Positions 1-9,213 of a stretch of 64,000 nt of DNA are shown here, one piece after another; within the stretch, counting starts at the first letter, position 1, and each line of letters opens with the position of its first letter. Under the pieces are notes generated by a model. That model was given only the letters and a program-made list of their open reading frames with translations. It was not told where the DNA came from and searched no databases. Both the position numbers and the translations under genes were made by a program. The stretch comes from Muricea muricata (Eukaryota; Cnidaria; Anthozoa; Malacalcyonacea; Plexauridae). The DNA is taken from contig OY979718.1 in NCBI GenBank assembly GCA_963855995.1, forward strand, positions 48,829,559 through 48,893,558, given 5' to 3'.

Positions 1-108
1 TCATGGATGTTTGTCTTGGAAAGTATAAATTAGTTCCATCACACTATATTACAGCATCGGCCCTGGTTTGCGACGCTATGTTGAAAATGACACAGGTGAA
101 GTTAGAGC

Positions 109-751
109 CAACCTCGTCCCCAGGGTCATCTTTGTGGGTGCGGTGAGACTGAGGAAATAGATGACCCTGGGGAAGGCTGTCCTAATCTCCTTGTTCATTG
201 CTTAACACATTCGACCAGTCAGGGTTTGTGACAATAAATGTGATTGGTTTAACGAAATGGCAGCATAATATTACTTCCTGTTTTCTGCACACTTATTAGG
301 TTGGGGTTTTTATATACAACTTGTGGTTGGTTTGAGTTGTTTTAATGTTGAGTATCACAGTACCAAGGACGCAATTTAGTTCAACAAATTACAAAACTAG
401 ATGGTCGAATGTAGCGTAAGAATAACATGCGTGCAGATCGAATGGATCGTATCGTACTCTATGCAGGTACTATACATTTTGGAGATTTAGTTTATCATAT
501 GCGGCAAATAAAGTATTCCATTTGTATTATTAAAAAACATTCTTTTAAATTTTTTTATGTGAGCGTCAATTTCTGTATACATTGTGAAAATTTGCACGCC
601 AATACTCTGTGCCAGTGGTAACTTGAGTCAGCGCCACATTATTCACTGACGGCGCATGCTCGAAAATCTCCAAGAATCTTGGAGGACAGCCTTTACCGGG
701 GTCATCCATTTCCTCACCGCGCCCACAAAGATGACCCTGGGGACGAGGTTG
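109..751. mobile_element. Non-autonomous DNA transposon (MITE), 9-bp TSD
   Basis: This 643-bp element has imperfect terminal inverted repeats at 109-182 and 684-751. The outer 40 bp (109-148 and 712-751) differ at only about one position, starting caacctcgtccccaggg. It is flanked by the direct repeat agttagagc at 100-108 and 752-760. Removing the element and one copy of the repeat rejoins the polymerase reading frame, so the boundaries are secure. A 9-bp duplication suits a Mutator-like origin, but hAT or P families cannot be excluded. The interior encodes nothing convincing. Confidence 0.9.
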
Positions 752-1411
752 AGTTAGAGCTTTTGACAGATCCCGGTATGTTCTTTGAGAGTGGCATTCG
801 AAGTGGTGTGTGAACAATAGCCAACAGACACTCGAGAGCTAATAACAAATATATGAGAACCTTTCAACCGGAGGAAATTAGCAAGTATATTCATTATCTA
901 AACGCCAACAACCTTTACGGCTGAGCTATGAGCAAACCCCAACCTGTAGGAGACTTCAAGTGGCTTAGCGATGGAGAACTAGAGAACATAATGAAGGATC
1001 ACTCAAAAATTAGTTCATGCACATTAGAGGCCGACCTGGAGTATCCAGACGGTTTACACGACTTTACGGTGACTATCCGCTTGCTCCAGAGAACATAACC
1101 TTAAATGGTACACCAAAGTTAATATTAAATCTTAGAAACAAATCCCACTACGTGTTGCACCATCAAAATATGAGGTTGTATTTAAGACCTGGATTAAAGT
1201 TAACATAGATTCATCGTGGGATTAAGTATGAGGAGAGTAACTTTCTGAGGGACTATATCAACAGCAACACAGAGTCACTAACCACTAACAGAAAGATTTC
1301 TACCAACTAATGAATAACAGTGTATTTGGTAAAACAATGGAAAACGTGAGAATGAGATCAAAGATTAAAATTGTGAACGGTCTTGAGTCTAAATCTTTGG
1401 AGAAACTAATC

Positions 1412-2455
1412 CCAGAGCCAACGGCGCGAAGCGCCGTTCCGGGTGTAAGCCCGGGGCGAGGGTTACTAATTTCGTATTAGCGGAGTTCAAAGTCGTTGCT
1501 CGTGATAGGTAGCAAAAGTGGTATGTCATGACGTCATCATCACTGATCTCAACAATATGGCGGACTATCATGAATGGCTAACACTGATTGGCCAGATTTA
1601 AAATCTATTGTTGATTGATTAATCACGAATTCAACTGACAGCAAGCAAATATCTAAATTTGCTTTTTGCTCTACAATATTTTGTATTTTGCAAAAAGATT
1701 TGGCAACTTTCACAACCAACGAAGGGTGGTCATTTATGATCTCAAGAATATGGCGGAACATCAGGAGTAGCAAACACTTAAAGCATCCAAAAAATCGAGA
1801 CCTGAGCCGGAAAACGACTACGACAAGACTCTTGAAGAGAGATTAATTCTGGGAAAATACAGAGAAGCGCCAAGAATTGACTATGGCCTGAAACACTAGG
1901 CAAGTTTGTTGATAATGCGTATTTATACTTGTGTTTTAATGCTTTATAAAGGCCGGCGTAGCCGTACTCCTCCAGTCTATTCACTGTTTAAATTCCAGAG
2001 TAAGTTCATGTTTTGTAAATGCAAGACTGTCTTCTTATTACTGTATTTCAAAATATTGACGGACTTTACATGTAAAAGAATATGAGTGAAGATACAAAAA
2101 TGGCTTGAAACGGTTTTATTTCAAGCTCAAAGTTTATGTAGATAAAAATTTAGTTTCACAAATATTTCAAAACGTCTAATATATGTAATTAATAGGTCGT
2201 ATTTTATACCACATTTAAGCTTACATTAGGCGTAATAACATACCGATGACAAATGTTGTGCCATTTCAAAAAATTGTCAATAAAACAAGGGATAAAAACT
2301 CAATATTTTGTTATTTTAATTTGAAAAAATATACAGAAAGAATAACAATTGCGGTGTTGCTATGACAACAACCTACACTAGGACTTCATGTAATTCCGAA
2401 AATACAGTTGCATGCTCTTAGTTAATGGCGAGGGGTTGCTGCATGCATGTATTTC
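1412..2455. mobile_element. Unclassified ~1.04-kb insertion in the polymerase gene
   Basis: Polymerase homology stops after the Glu-Lys-Leu-Ile codons ending near 1411 and resumes at about 2455-2460. The interposed DNA is non-coding and starts GC-rich (1412-1460). It contains an internal near-duplicate, gatctcaa[c/g]aatatggcgga, at about 1544-1563 and 1738-1757. I see no convincing terminal inverted repeat. The only possible target duplication is a trinucleotide cta on either side, which is too short to be decisive. It could be a MITE, a SINE-like insert or a degraded piece of a larger element. Confidence 0.6.
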
Positions 2456-3549
2456 TAGTAGCTAAATCCAATTTTGGAGGATCATACATTTTTGACGACT
2501 CAGAACTAGTGTCAGTAAGAATGGGAGAGTCTACGGTGATGTTATATAAGCCCGTTTACCTAGGCCAGTCTCTTCTTGATATTTCGAAGACCCTGGTGTA
2601 CAAATTCCATTATGAGTATATTAAACCCAAGTACTCCAACAAAGCCAGATTGCTGTTCACGGACACGAACTCCCTATGTTACAAGACCCAAACTGAGGAC
2701 TTTTACAAAGATATATCCGACGACGTTCCCTGGTGGTTTGACACCAGCAATTATTCAAAGGATCATCCTAGTAATATTCCGGTTGGTATGAACAAGAAGG
2801 TTTTACGAATGATGAAGGACGCGGCAGGAGGTAAACAAACAACAAAGTTTGTTGGATTAAGATAAAAACTTAAACTTTAAGCATTTAAGGTTCAAAAACA
2901 TGGAAATATGTGTCATGACAAAACCTGTGATGGTAATTGTAATAACAATGATTGTTATGGTGTTGAAAGTAAAAAATGCAAGGGAGTGAAAAAGAATGTT
3001 GTTAAGAAAAATGTTTATTGAAAATTACAAAGATTGCTTATTTTACAGTCAAAAAAAAATTACCATGCACAATTTAACACATTGAGATCACGAAAACACA
3101 TAATTACAACCGAATGTGTTACAAAAGTGGCATTGTCTGCGAATGATGATAAAAGATGTATAATACCAAATGACACCGAACACCGAACTCTAGCGTGGGG
3201 ACACTACTCAGTAATAACCAATGGAGTATAACATAATTTTTGGCAATGTTTTTCATTCTAGCAGAGTTTGTTAGAGTCTAGAGTTCTAGCACGGATGTTA
3301 GCAGAGTTATCATGATTTTGGATATAGCTAGAGAGTCTAAAGAGTTCAAAGACGATGTTAAATGCTATATAACCATACATACGAGATCTTAACCTAAAGT
3401 GGAAAAATATGTCTGCTTTAGAGAAAGTAAAGACTGCTTACAAACAAATTTAAACAAACTGCGTAACAAATTCAACTACTTGTGTAAACAAATTTTAAGC
3501 AAATTTGAACATCAACACTTTGGCATCAGGACATTATTCCTTACGATAA

Positions 3550-3747
3550 AAAAAATCCTATTATATAAGTTATTGTAAATCTGAATTGGCAGAAAAACAT
3601 GGTATAAAATTACCGATTATTGAACATTCTCGAAAAAAACGTGTCGTTGAAATTTACAATGATGATGGAGCATCAACAAAATATTCCAGTTTCAATCAGG
3701 CAGCAAAAACACTTAATATACATCCACAACGAATTTATAAATGGTAA
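3550..3747 (+). pseudogene. Short ORF with NUMOD1-like helix-turn-helix
   Basis: An open frame between stops has no ATG. Its C-terminal half (about 3645-3744) reads as a basic stretch (SRKKRVVEIYND) followed by SSFNQAAKTLNIHPQRIYKW. This is the pattern of NUMOD1-type DNA-binding repeats, which accompany homing endonucleases and occur in large DNA viruses. No nuclease domain is visible beside it. It lies between the polymerase 3' end and small Polinton genes, in DNA rich in degenerate caaacaaatttaagc-like repeats (3425-3915). It is probably a remnant of an accessory Polinton gene; the family call rests on motif recognition only. Confidence 0.4.
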
Positions 3748-3997
3748 AAAAATCGTAAGGTAAAAATTTACAACCCAGCAGTAAAAACGCACTTGAATTA
3801 GCAATGCAAGCAAATTTGAGCAAATTCAAACAAACTGTGTAAACAAATTTAAAGCAAACTGAACTAACTTGCCAAGCAAACACAAACAATTTTAAATAAA
3901 TATAAACAAACTTAAGCAAAAATTTTTTTTAAAAAATATATTTTTTAAAGAAAAATGGAAATTCGTTGTTACTATTTTGAAAAATAATTAAATAAAT

Positions 3998-4209
3998 ATG
4001 TTCTGTAAGAAGTGTCATAAAAGATTACCAGCAAACTTGTAACTCCAAAAGAAGCGGTGAAATATTGGGAATGTGGAGATCATCCAACTATTTTTAAAAC
4101 TGAAGAAATGATTTCAAAACTAAAAAAAATTAAAAATGAATATGGTACTAATAAGTATTTGAAACAAATGGAAAAAGAAATGAAACAAATAAATGTATTT
4201 CAAACTTGA
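3998..4209 (+). pseudogene. Small Polinton-encoded protein with CxxC start, frameshifted
   Basis: The ATG at 3998 opens a peptide starting MFCKKCHKRLPA that hits a stop after about 14 codons. One base over, the frame continues with a Trp-Glu-Cys-Gly-Asp-His segment and a Lys/Glu-rich helical tail to the TGA at 4207. The paired CxxC and CG-H residues suggest a small zinc-binding fold at the N terminus followed by a coiled coil. I do not recognise the family. It sits among accessory genes of the Polinton and has the same level of decay as its neighbours. Confidence 0.35.
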
Positions 4210-4289
4210 AGAAGCCGTGCGTATGATGGAAAATGAACAAAGAGAATATCATTTACATAAAAAAATTTATATTTATACGAATAAAAAAT

Positions 4290-4944
4290 TTATTCTTCTG
4301 GTGTTGGAATGGTTGCAACTCTTTCATATTTTTTTAGTTTTGACTTTGCAAATGCCAGTTGAAAATTTGCTTCTAACTCATCGTTATTTCCTAGTTCACA
4401 TGCCAAATGCAATTCTGTAATGAATTTTCTTTTAACATTAATATCTTCGTTATTGCATGACCTGCTTTTGTATCCGTGTGTGTCAAATTTTTTTTCTGTG
4501 TTAGCACATCCACATCCGATGGTAACATACTTAAGACCCATATTTACATTCACAGGAAACAGAGAGTTCGTGCATGCACGTGTTGGATTGAATTATTGTG
4601 TTTCTACTAAAACACAACAGCAGTGCGAGTGTTTTTAAACTTAAATTTTGGTTTTCGTAAAATATTTTACACGTGTTATTATGAGCGTTACGCCCCAACT
4701 TAATGTTACTTTCTTTAAGTTTTGTTTTTATCATGTCAAATGTCCAATACCCCTCGTCGAATATGATATTACCCACCGTGTTGTTGTAATTTGAAAGAAC
4801 ATTTTCAAAGTTCCAGTACATCGCAGCATTTCTTATGATAATTTTGGACTCAACGTGGATTATGATAAACTCATCCAGATAGATTTTATGATGTTCAACG
4901 ACCAGGAAGGTTATGACATTACATCTAACACATTTAAAACCCAA
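4290..4944 (-). pseudogene. Unidentified Polinton protein, probably virion-associated
   Basis: Two overlapping minus-strand frames (4531-4944, then 4290-4553) read as one protein with a frameshift near 4545. Visible segments include FENVLSNYNNTVGN, GYWTFDMIKTKL and NMGLKYVTIGCGCANTEKKF. The composition (aromatic, beta-rich, few charged runs) suits a structural rather than an enzymatic protein. An obvious ATG is missing before the ESKIIIRNAAMYW start near 4850. It is divergent from the plus-strand unit at 4855. I do not assign a function; a minor capsid or fibre role is only a guess from context. Confidence 0.4.
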
Positions 4945-5510
4945 TATGCCAACGCATTATATTGGTCACCACGCATATGGAGTCCCAGCGGAACGGTTCA
5001 GCCATTAATTTTAACAACAAATACACTGCCGTCCAACGTCACCAAGTTTAACATTTACGTTACTGAAACCGGCAGTTGTTTAGCTAACTTTGAAAAATTA
5101 AATACGTCGTGGCAAGGTACCGGAAAGGATATTACCAAAGTTGCCGTTGATCGGCTGGATCCTTATTTTGCGTCTTTGTTAGCTGCAATTATCATATCGC
5201 ACAAGGGTGGAATATGCAAAAAACATTTAACTGGTGATGCTCAAACACCCAAAATTATTACAAGTATTTCCAGATATTACGATGAAAAGGTTTCTTCGAG
5301 ACCCCAACAAAATAGCATCTTACATTTCAACTAAAAATGTTGCAACTCGTAAAAACAAATCTTCAAGCCTTTGGTGCGTGGTTGAACAATGCACCAAACA
5401 AACATGATATCAGAAATTTGAAATATAGAATGAGTGCAAACAACTCCGGCGTTTTGAGTATCGAGTACGAAGAGGTTAAAAGGGTTGTGAACAAGAGTGA
5501 TGATGACTGA
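4855..5510 (+). pseudogene. Unidentified Polinton structural-like protein
   Basis: A 160-codon open frame (4855-5334, first codon GTG) is followed after one base by a 58-codon ATG frame (5336-5510). Together they look like one protein with a frameshift near 5330. Segments such as YANALYWSPRIWSPSG and TKFNIYVTETGSC suggest a beta-rich fold, while the C-terminal part is helical and charged and ends in SDDD. No known domain is recognised. Its place between polymerase and integrase genes suggests a virion or accessory protein. Confidence 0.35.
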
Positions 5511-6042
5511 ATGAGTTTTATCAAAAGTAACAGCAACGGACTAACGAAAACAGGACAAAAGTTATTTCAAAACGCTATTAAGCCGACGTTTACTGCGTGT
5601 TGGGCGCTCAGCGCAAACACGCTGGCCCATCATTCTTCGGGGAGCAAAGTCTCTTCAAACACAGGATATATTCCACATTCTCGTACAAAATACCATGGTA
5701 TTGCAATGCATTGCTCAGGACGATGTGCTCAACATGGTGATTGCTCTGGCTTTAATACTTATTCCATCAAACATGATTATACTTAAGAAAAAAATAATCG
5801 GGTATAACAACGTTCTTACCATGGCAACAAGCGAGATGAGTTTTGGCGTGAACGAGGATATTAACTACATTGAACCAGTTGTTAAACCAGAAAAAAAAGT
5901 TGCTGAGCAAAATTTTTTTTCCACTACTTATAACGAAAGAAATTTGTATTTGTTGAGCAGTGCAGGTAACGTTAAGCCTTATTACAGCATATTTTCTATT
6001 ATAAATAAATTTGTGTTACCCGCAGTGAATAACACAAATTAA
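5511..6042 (+). pseudogene. Broken ORF with PAN/apple-like cysteine motif
   Basis: The frame at 5511-5786 ends in a Cys-rich stretch, CSGRCAQHGDCSGFNTY. Its spacing (CxxxCxxxxxCxxFN) resembles the core of PAN/apple domains, which are common in extracellular cnidarian proteins. A second frame (5695-6042) overlaps it and continues with MSFGVNEDINYIEPVVKPEKK and a hydrophobic tail, so a frameshift near 5770 is likely. If real, the Polinton carried or captured an adhesion-type domain. The evidence is a short motif only. Confidence 0.3.
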
Positions 6043-6046
6043 AAAT

Positions 6047-6286
6047 TTAAAGTAATAATTTGGTTAATGTAAAACCAAATCCAAGACCAATCACACCCAT
6101 TGCGATGAGCATGTGGTTTTCCATTTCGTTCGACGGCTCGTAAAAATTATCCAATTTTGGTTCTTCATCATTGTTTAAACTATCTTGTGCCACTCGTAAG
6201 TTGTGTAACGCTATGTTGACAGATTCCGATTCACTCCTGTCGAAGTCTGGCAACTTTATGTTTTTTAAATTTGCCTTTCTCGCCAT
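6047..6286 (-). CDS. Small Polinton membrane protein, C-terminal anchor
   Basis: This 79-residue ORF is preserved without a stop. Its charged N-terminal two-thirds (LPDFDRSESESVNIALHNLRVAQDSL) look helical, and residues about 59-78 form one hydrophobic segment (MLIAMGVIGLGFGFTLTKLL). Its ATG lies inside the 3' end of the upstream ORF (6265-6435) in another frame, so the two overlap by 22 nt. They may be two genes, or one membrane protein broken by a frameshift near 6280. Function unknown. Confidence 0.4.
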   Translation of the reverse strand: MARKANLKNIKLPDFDRSESESVNIALHNLRVAQDSLNNDEEPKLDNFYEPSNEMENHMLIAMGVIGLGFGFTLTKLLL

Positions 6287-6435
6287 TTCTCTCCCTCAAT
6301 GTTAAATTTTTCTATGGCTCTGTTATGTCTTTTCATTTCATCTTTGTAACCACCTTCGTCCAACTTTTTAAACAACAACCCAGCACCTGCAAATGCCATG
6401 GCGTTAAAAATTCCAATTGCAACGGTACTTGCCAT
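6265..6435 (-). CDS. Small Polinton membrane protein, N-terminal anchor
   Basis: A 56-codon ORF starts MASTVAIGIFNAMAFAGAGL, a hydrophobic segment, followed by a charged helical stretch (GGYKDEMKRHNRAIEKF) and a stop inside the start of the next ORF. It belongs to a run of four or five short minus-strand ORFs with tight spacing (6047-6994), which suggests a common transcript. Likely a membrane-associated accessory or virion protein; no family is named. Confidence 0.4.
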   Translation of the reverse strand: MASTVAIGIFNAMAFAGAGLLFKKLDEGGYKDEMKRHNRAIEKFNIEGEKWRERQI

Positions 6436-6449
6436 AATTTATTTACTTT

Positions 6450-6662
6450 TTAAATGGTTCTTTTGGCACAATTTCCTTCTTTTGGGCAAACGAGTAACGC
6501 TCCGCTTCCGACGGCCGCTACCAGTTTAAAAATTCTTTGCGTTGTTGTTGGAACTCCGAGGTCATCCCTAAATTTACTCGCCACCGCAACACCAACGGCT
6601 CCAAACGTAATAAGTCCGGCATTGTAAACTTCATTCATAAACTCTTCTTTCGTTAAAGACAT
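6450..6662 (-). CDS. Small Polinton membrane protein
   Basis: A 70-residue ORF starts MSLTKEEFMNEVYNAGLITF. It has two glycine/alanine-rich hydrophobic stretches (about residues 15-30 and 46-58) separated by a charged loop, which suggests a two-helix membrane protein. The reading frame has no stop, but its C terminus (CPKEGNCAKRTI) looks out of register and may follow a frameshift. It is part of the minus-strand cluster. Function unknown. Confidence 0.4.
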   Translation of the reverse strand: MSLTKEEFMNEVYNAGLITFGAVGVAVASKFRDDLGVPTTTQRIFKLVAAVGSGALLVCPKEGNCAKRTI

Positions 6663-6692
6663 GCTCTTACTTTATTGATTCACCAAAAGTGA

Positions 6693-6848
6693 TTAAATTA
6701 CAAGCTTTTTTAAGTTTTTCAGGTTGTTCAGATTCTGTTTTAAGTTCGTGTTGTTTAGAACTAAAAAATATTTATACGCTAAAAATCCTCCAAACACAGC
6801 AACGCCGCAAACTGCTGCAGGTTTTATATCAAACTTATAACATTCCAT
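6693..6848 (-). CDS. Short single-pass peptide in the Polinton minus-strand cluster
   Basis: A 51-codon ORF starts MECYKFDIKPAAVCGVAVFG, with one hydrophobic segment (about residues 10-30) and an Asn/Lys/Leu-rich tail that looks degraded. It sits 30 nt upstream of the 6450-6662 ORF on the same strand. No family recognised; it could be a frameshifted remnant. Confidence 0.3.
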   Translation of the reverse strand: MECYKFDIKPAAVCGVAVFGGFLAYKYFLVLNNTNLKQNLNNLKNLKKLVI

Positions 6849-6853
6849 TATTT

Positions 6854-6994
6854 TTAAATTTTCTGCTCTTTCCCTTGCTTTTTTGTTTTTGCTTCTTTTG
6901 AAATGAGTGCAATTCTTTTACCTTGTTCAACCCTTTTTGGGTTTTTAATTTTTTTCTGTTTTAATCTCTGCAGTAATTCTGTCTTCTGTTTTAT
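6854..6994 (-). pseudogene. Basic peptide remnant
   Basis: An open frame without ATG is rich in Lys, Gln and Arg (QKKIKNPKRVEQGKRIALIS). Its composition suggests a small DNA-binding or core-packaging protein. It starts in the intergenic promoter region shared with the integrase gene and is the first ORF of the minus-strand cluster. The start codon appears lost. Confidence 0.3.
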
Positions 6995-7014
6995 TTATAC
7001 ACTTTTATATAAAG
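6985..7014. promoter_or_regulatory. Candidate bidirectional TATA region
   Basis: Between the minus-strand cluster and the integrase gene lies a short AT-rich stretch with TATATAAAG (7006-7014) directly before the integrase ATG on the plus strand. On the minus strand TATAAATAA reads at about 6991-6999. The arrangement suits divergent early transcription units, but the plus-strand box abuts the ATG, so its role as a true TATA box is uncertain. Confidence 0.25.
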
Positions 7015-8008
7015 ATGGAAGACACTAAAGTTATCGTCGAGCAGGAGTTAAGAAGCATTTACTACGACCTTACCGTGGGTTATCAGTCTGCGGAAAAGTT
7101 ATACCAAAAAGCAAAGGAAAAGGGGGTAAGTGTAAGTAGACGGTTGGTAAGAGAATGGTTAAAAACTCTAGGCACATACACGAGATACAAACCTGTTGTC
7201 AGAAAACATAAATTTCAAAAAACCTTTGTAAAAGATCTTGCAGATCAGATACAACTAGATCTAATGGACATGAGTAAATACAAAAACAAAAACAAAGTGT
7301 AGTACTGGATACTAACGGCCGTTGAAATTTTTAACAGATACGCCTTTATGATCCCCGTCTACAGAAAGGACAGTAAAAACATGACAAGGGCAGTTGGCCT
7401 ACTGCTGGACAAGTTTAAGATAAGGTTTGGAAAGTACCCAGACGTAGCCCAGTTTGACGAGGGGAAGGAGTTTTATAACGTTGGTGTTAGAGATTTTTTG
7501 AAAAGTTATAACGTTAACTACTTCTACACGAAGTCTGACAAAAAGCTGCCATTGTAGAAAGGTTTAACAGAACCTTAAAAACCATGATGTAGAAATATTT
7601 TTACAGCAAGGGAACTTACAACTGGGTTGACGTGCTAGACGAACTCACTAATAATTACAACACCACCAAGCACAGAAGCATACTCATAAAACCAGCAGAT
7701 ATAAACCATTCCAAAAGTAACTTGGTGAGGGTTACGCTGTATGGTTTGGCTTTAGGCGAGCTGCCGTTACCCAAGTTTAGGATTGGCGATACCGTTAGGG
7801 TAAGTAAGTATAAGAGCATCTTTAGTAAAGGGTACGAGGCTAACTTCACAGAAGAGATATTCAAAATAGTAAAGGTGTTCAGAGGAGATCCTATGTGTAT
7901 GAGATAGAAGACTATGAGGGTGATCCTATTATCGGAAAGTTTTACGAGAATGAGTTACCTGCTGTGGACAAAAAAGACAACACGTATAGGATAGAAAAAG
8001 TATTCCAA
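7015..8008 (+). pseudogene. Polinton integrase (DDE, retrovirus-like)
   Basis: Read across frames, this is a retrovirus-type integrase. The N-terminal HTH-like half (7015-7200) leads into the catalytic core with Asp in QLDLMDMSK, Asp in VAQFDEGKEF and Glu in IVERFNRT. A C-terminal SH3-like region follows (LPKFRIGDTVRVSKYK and after). The DDE triad survives as codons, but the frame is broken by TAG at 7300, a one-base loss near 7543, TAG at about 7590 in place of a Trp, and a shift near 7895. Integration of the element was its role. The next gene begins at the ATG at 8009. Confidence 0.88.
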
Positions 8009-9213
8009 ATGAAAAAAGGTATGAGGTTAACGGAGGTGAATACAACGGAACCAAAATTGTAATTTTAAAAGGTAAGAAAATGGTTTATTCGGATAACAAA
8101 TTATATGAACCTCTTATAAATGAATTTAAGGAACTTGCTGAAAAAGCACAAGCGGAACATAAAAAACAGCGGTAGCAGCGGTGGAAGAAGCACTACCGGT
8201 CGAGAAACAAATGATGAACATGCCAACTCCGTGATAAAAAACAGCATTTCAGAATTGGAGTCATATATTGATGAAGTTGCTACCAGTATAGAAAACCGTG
8301 TTGCTGATACGAAAAAGCAAGGCGATGATGATGATGATGATAAGGTAACCATTGCATGGCAAAAAATAAGAGAATTTAAAGGAATTAGAAAAACAGCAGA
8401 TCATAATCTTGACAACGGTGCTTTAAAAACACAGGAAATTTATTTTCGTGATCTTGCAAAAGAAGAACCCAACAAGATATTAGCGGCGTTATATATGAAG
8501 AATTTGCAAACGTTTGTAAGTTAAAAGCAGATGAAGTAAGATTAAGGCAAAACCAACGTCCTGAGAGCGAACAAGCACAAAGCATAGTTGAAGAAGAAGC
8601 ACAAAACAACGACTTAACAAGATTTTAAAGATTTAAACAGTGGGCTAAGAAAAATTTGGGAGAAATATCTGTTGTTGTAATATCCATCGGCGGTATTACA
8701 CTGTTAAAAATAAATGTATTTTTACAGCAACAACTACTGTAATATTTTACAGTTAAAGTACTGTAATCACGCGTAACAAAAGAAAGTACTGTAATAAAAC
8801 AATTTGTTTGTATTTTAACAGGTAAAATACTGTAATGTTTACAGTATTTACAGTGTAAATACAAACTACAATATAAAGTACTTAACAATTGTCTGTAATT
8901 TTACAGTACTTTTTTTGCGTCCAAGCTGCCAGTACTTTTTACTGTAAATTTACAGTGATTTTTTTAACAGTGTATCACCACGATAATCATGGGTCTTTAG
9001 AACTGTCGTAAAAAAGGGTGCTAGGGCAGCTGGTAAATTTGCAAGGGCGCTCGCCGATGTTGCATGGAAAAAAGTAGCACCATTACTTGGAGCTCTTTTA
9101 AATTTAGCTGCAAAACTATAACATTTGGTGCGAAATGCGTTGAGTTTTTGGCGAAAAACCGGTGGATTTTGGCCATTGCCATCGCCTATGTGCTATATAA
9201 AACATATTAATTA
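8009..9213 (+). pseudogene. Polinton coiled-coil/hydrophobic-tail protein, split by a MITE
   Basis: From the ATG at 8009 and a quick frameshift, the sequence reads through a short beta-rich start (GGEYNGTKIVILKGKK) and a charged coiled-coil region with an Asp run (about 8120-8500). A hydrophobic stretch (about 8640-8698: KKNLGEISVVVISIGG) follows, and after the insertion at 8699-8972 a Gly/Ala/Lys-rich amphipathic tail (VVKKGARAAGKFARALADV). At least three frameshifts and a stop at 8635 break it. The architecture suggests a membrane-active virion protein; this is inference. It ends just before the ATG at 9214. Confidence 0.5.
8699..8972. mobile_element. TA-flanked MITE full of ACTGTAA/TTACAGT motifs
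   Basis: This 274-bp element has inverted ends cactgttaaaaa/tttttaacagtg and is flanked by TA at 8697-8698 and 8973-8974. Taking it out with one TA restores a continuous Gly-Gly-Ile-Ile-Thr-Thr reading in the host gene, which proves the boundaries. The TA duplication suits the Tc1/mariner superfamily. The interior is dominated by ACTGTAA and its complement in both orientations, giving many nested short palindromes. Confidence 0.88.

Larger units (their letters stand above)
1..3232 (+). pseudogene. Polinton protein-primed DNA polymerase B, interrupted twice
   Basis: The three forward frames give, in order, segments typical of the Polinton/viral type B polymerase (DNA_pol_B_2): a palm start at 3-108, its continuation at 752-1411, and the C-terminal half at about 2455-3232. 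Motif A reads LNANNLYG, with Asn (codon 901-903) where the catalytic Asp belongs and TGA (922-924) at the following Trp. Motif C reads FTDTNS, with Asn (codon 2668-2670) in place of the second catalytic Asp. Further damage is a TGA at 811, a one-base frameshift near 1068, a TAG at 1206 and stops near 2864 and 2878. A MITE (109-751) and a 1-kb insertion (about 1412-2455) split the gene. It would have replicated the element; it cannot now. The N terminus lies outside the window. Confidence 0.88.

Noticed and set aside
566-817. Minus-strand ORF near the window start
   Set aside because: It lies across the right half of a MITE and into the polymerase on the wrong strand.
3420-3915. CRISPR-like array from repeated caaacaaattt segments
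   Set aside because: Repeats are degenerate, unevenly spaced and in both orientations; the genome is eukaryotic.
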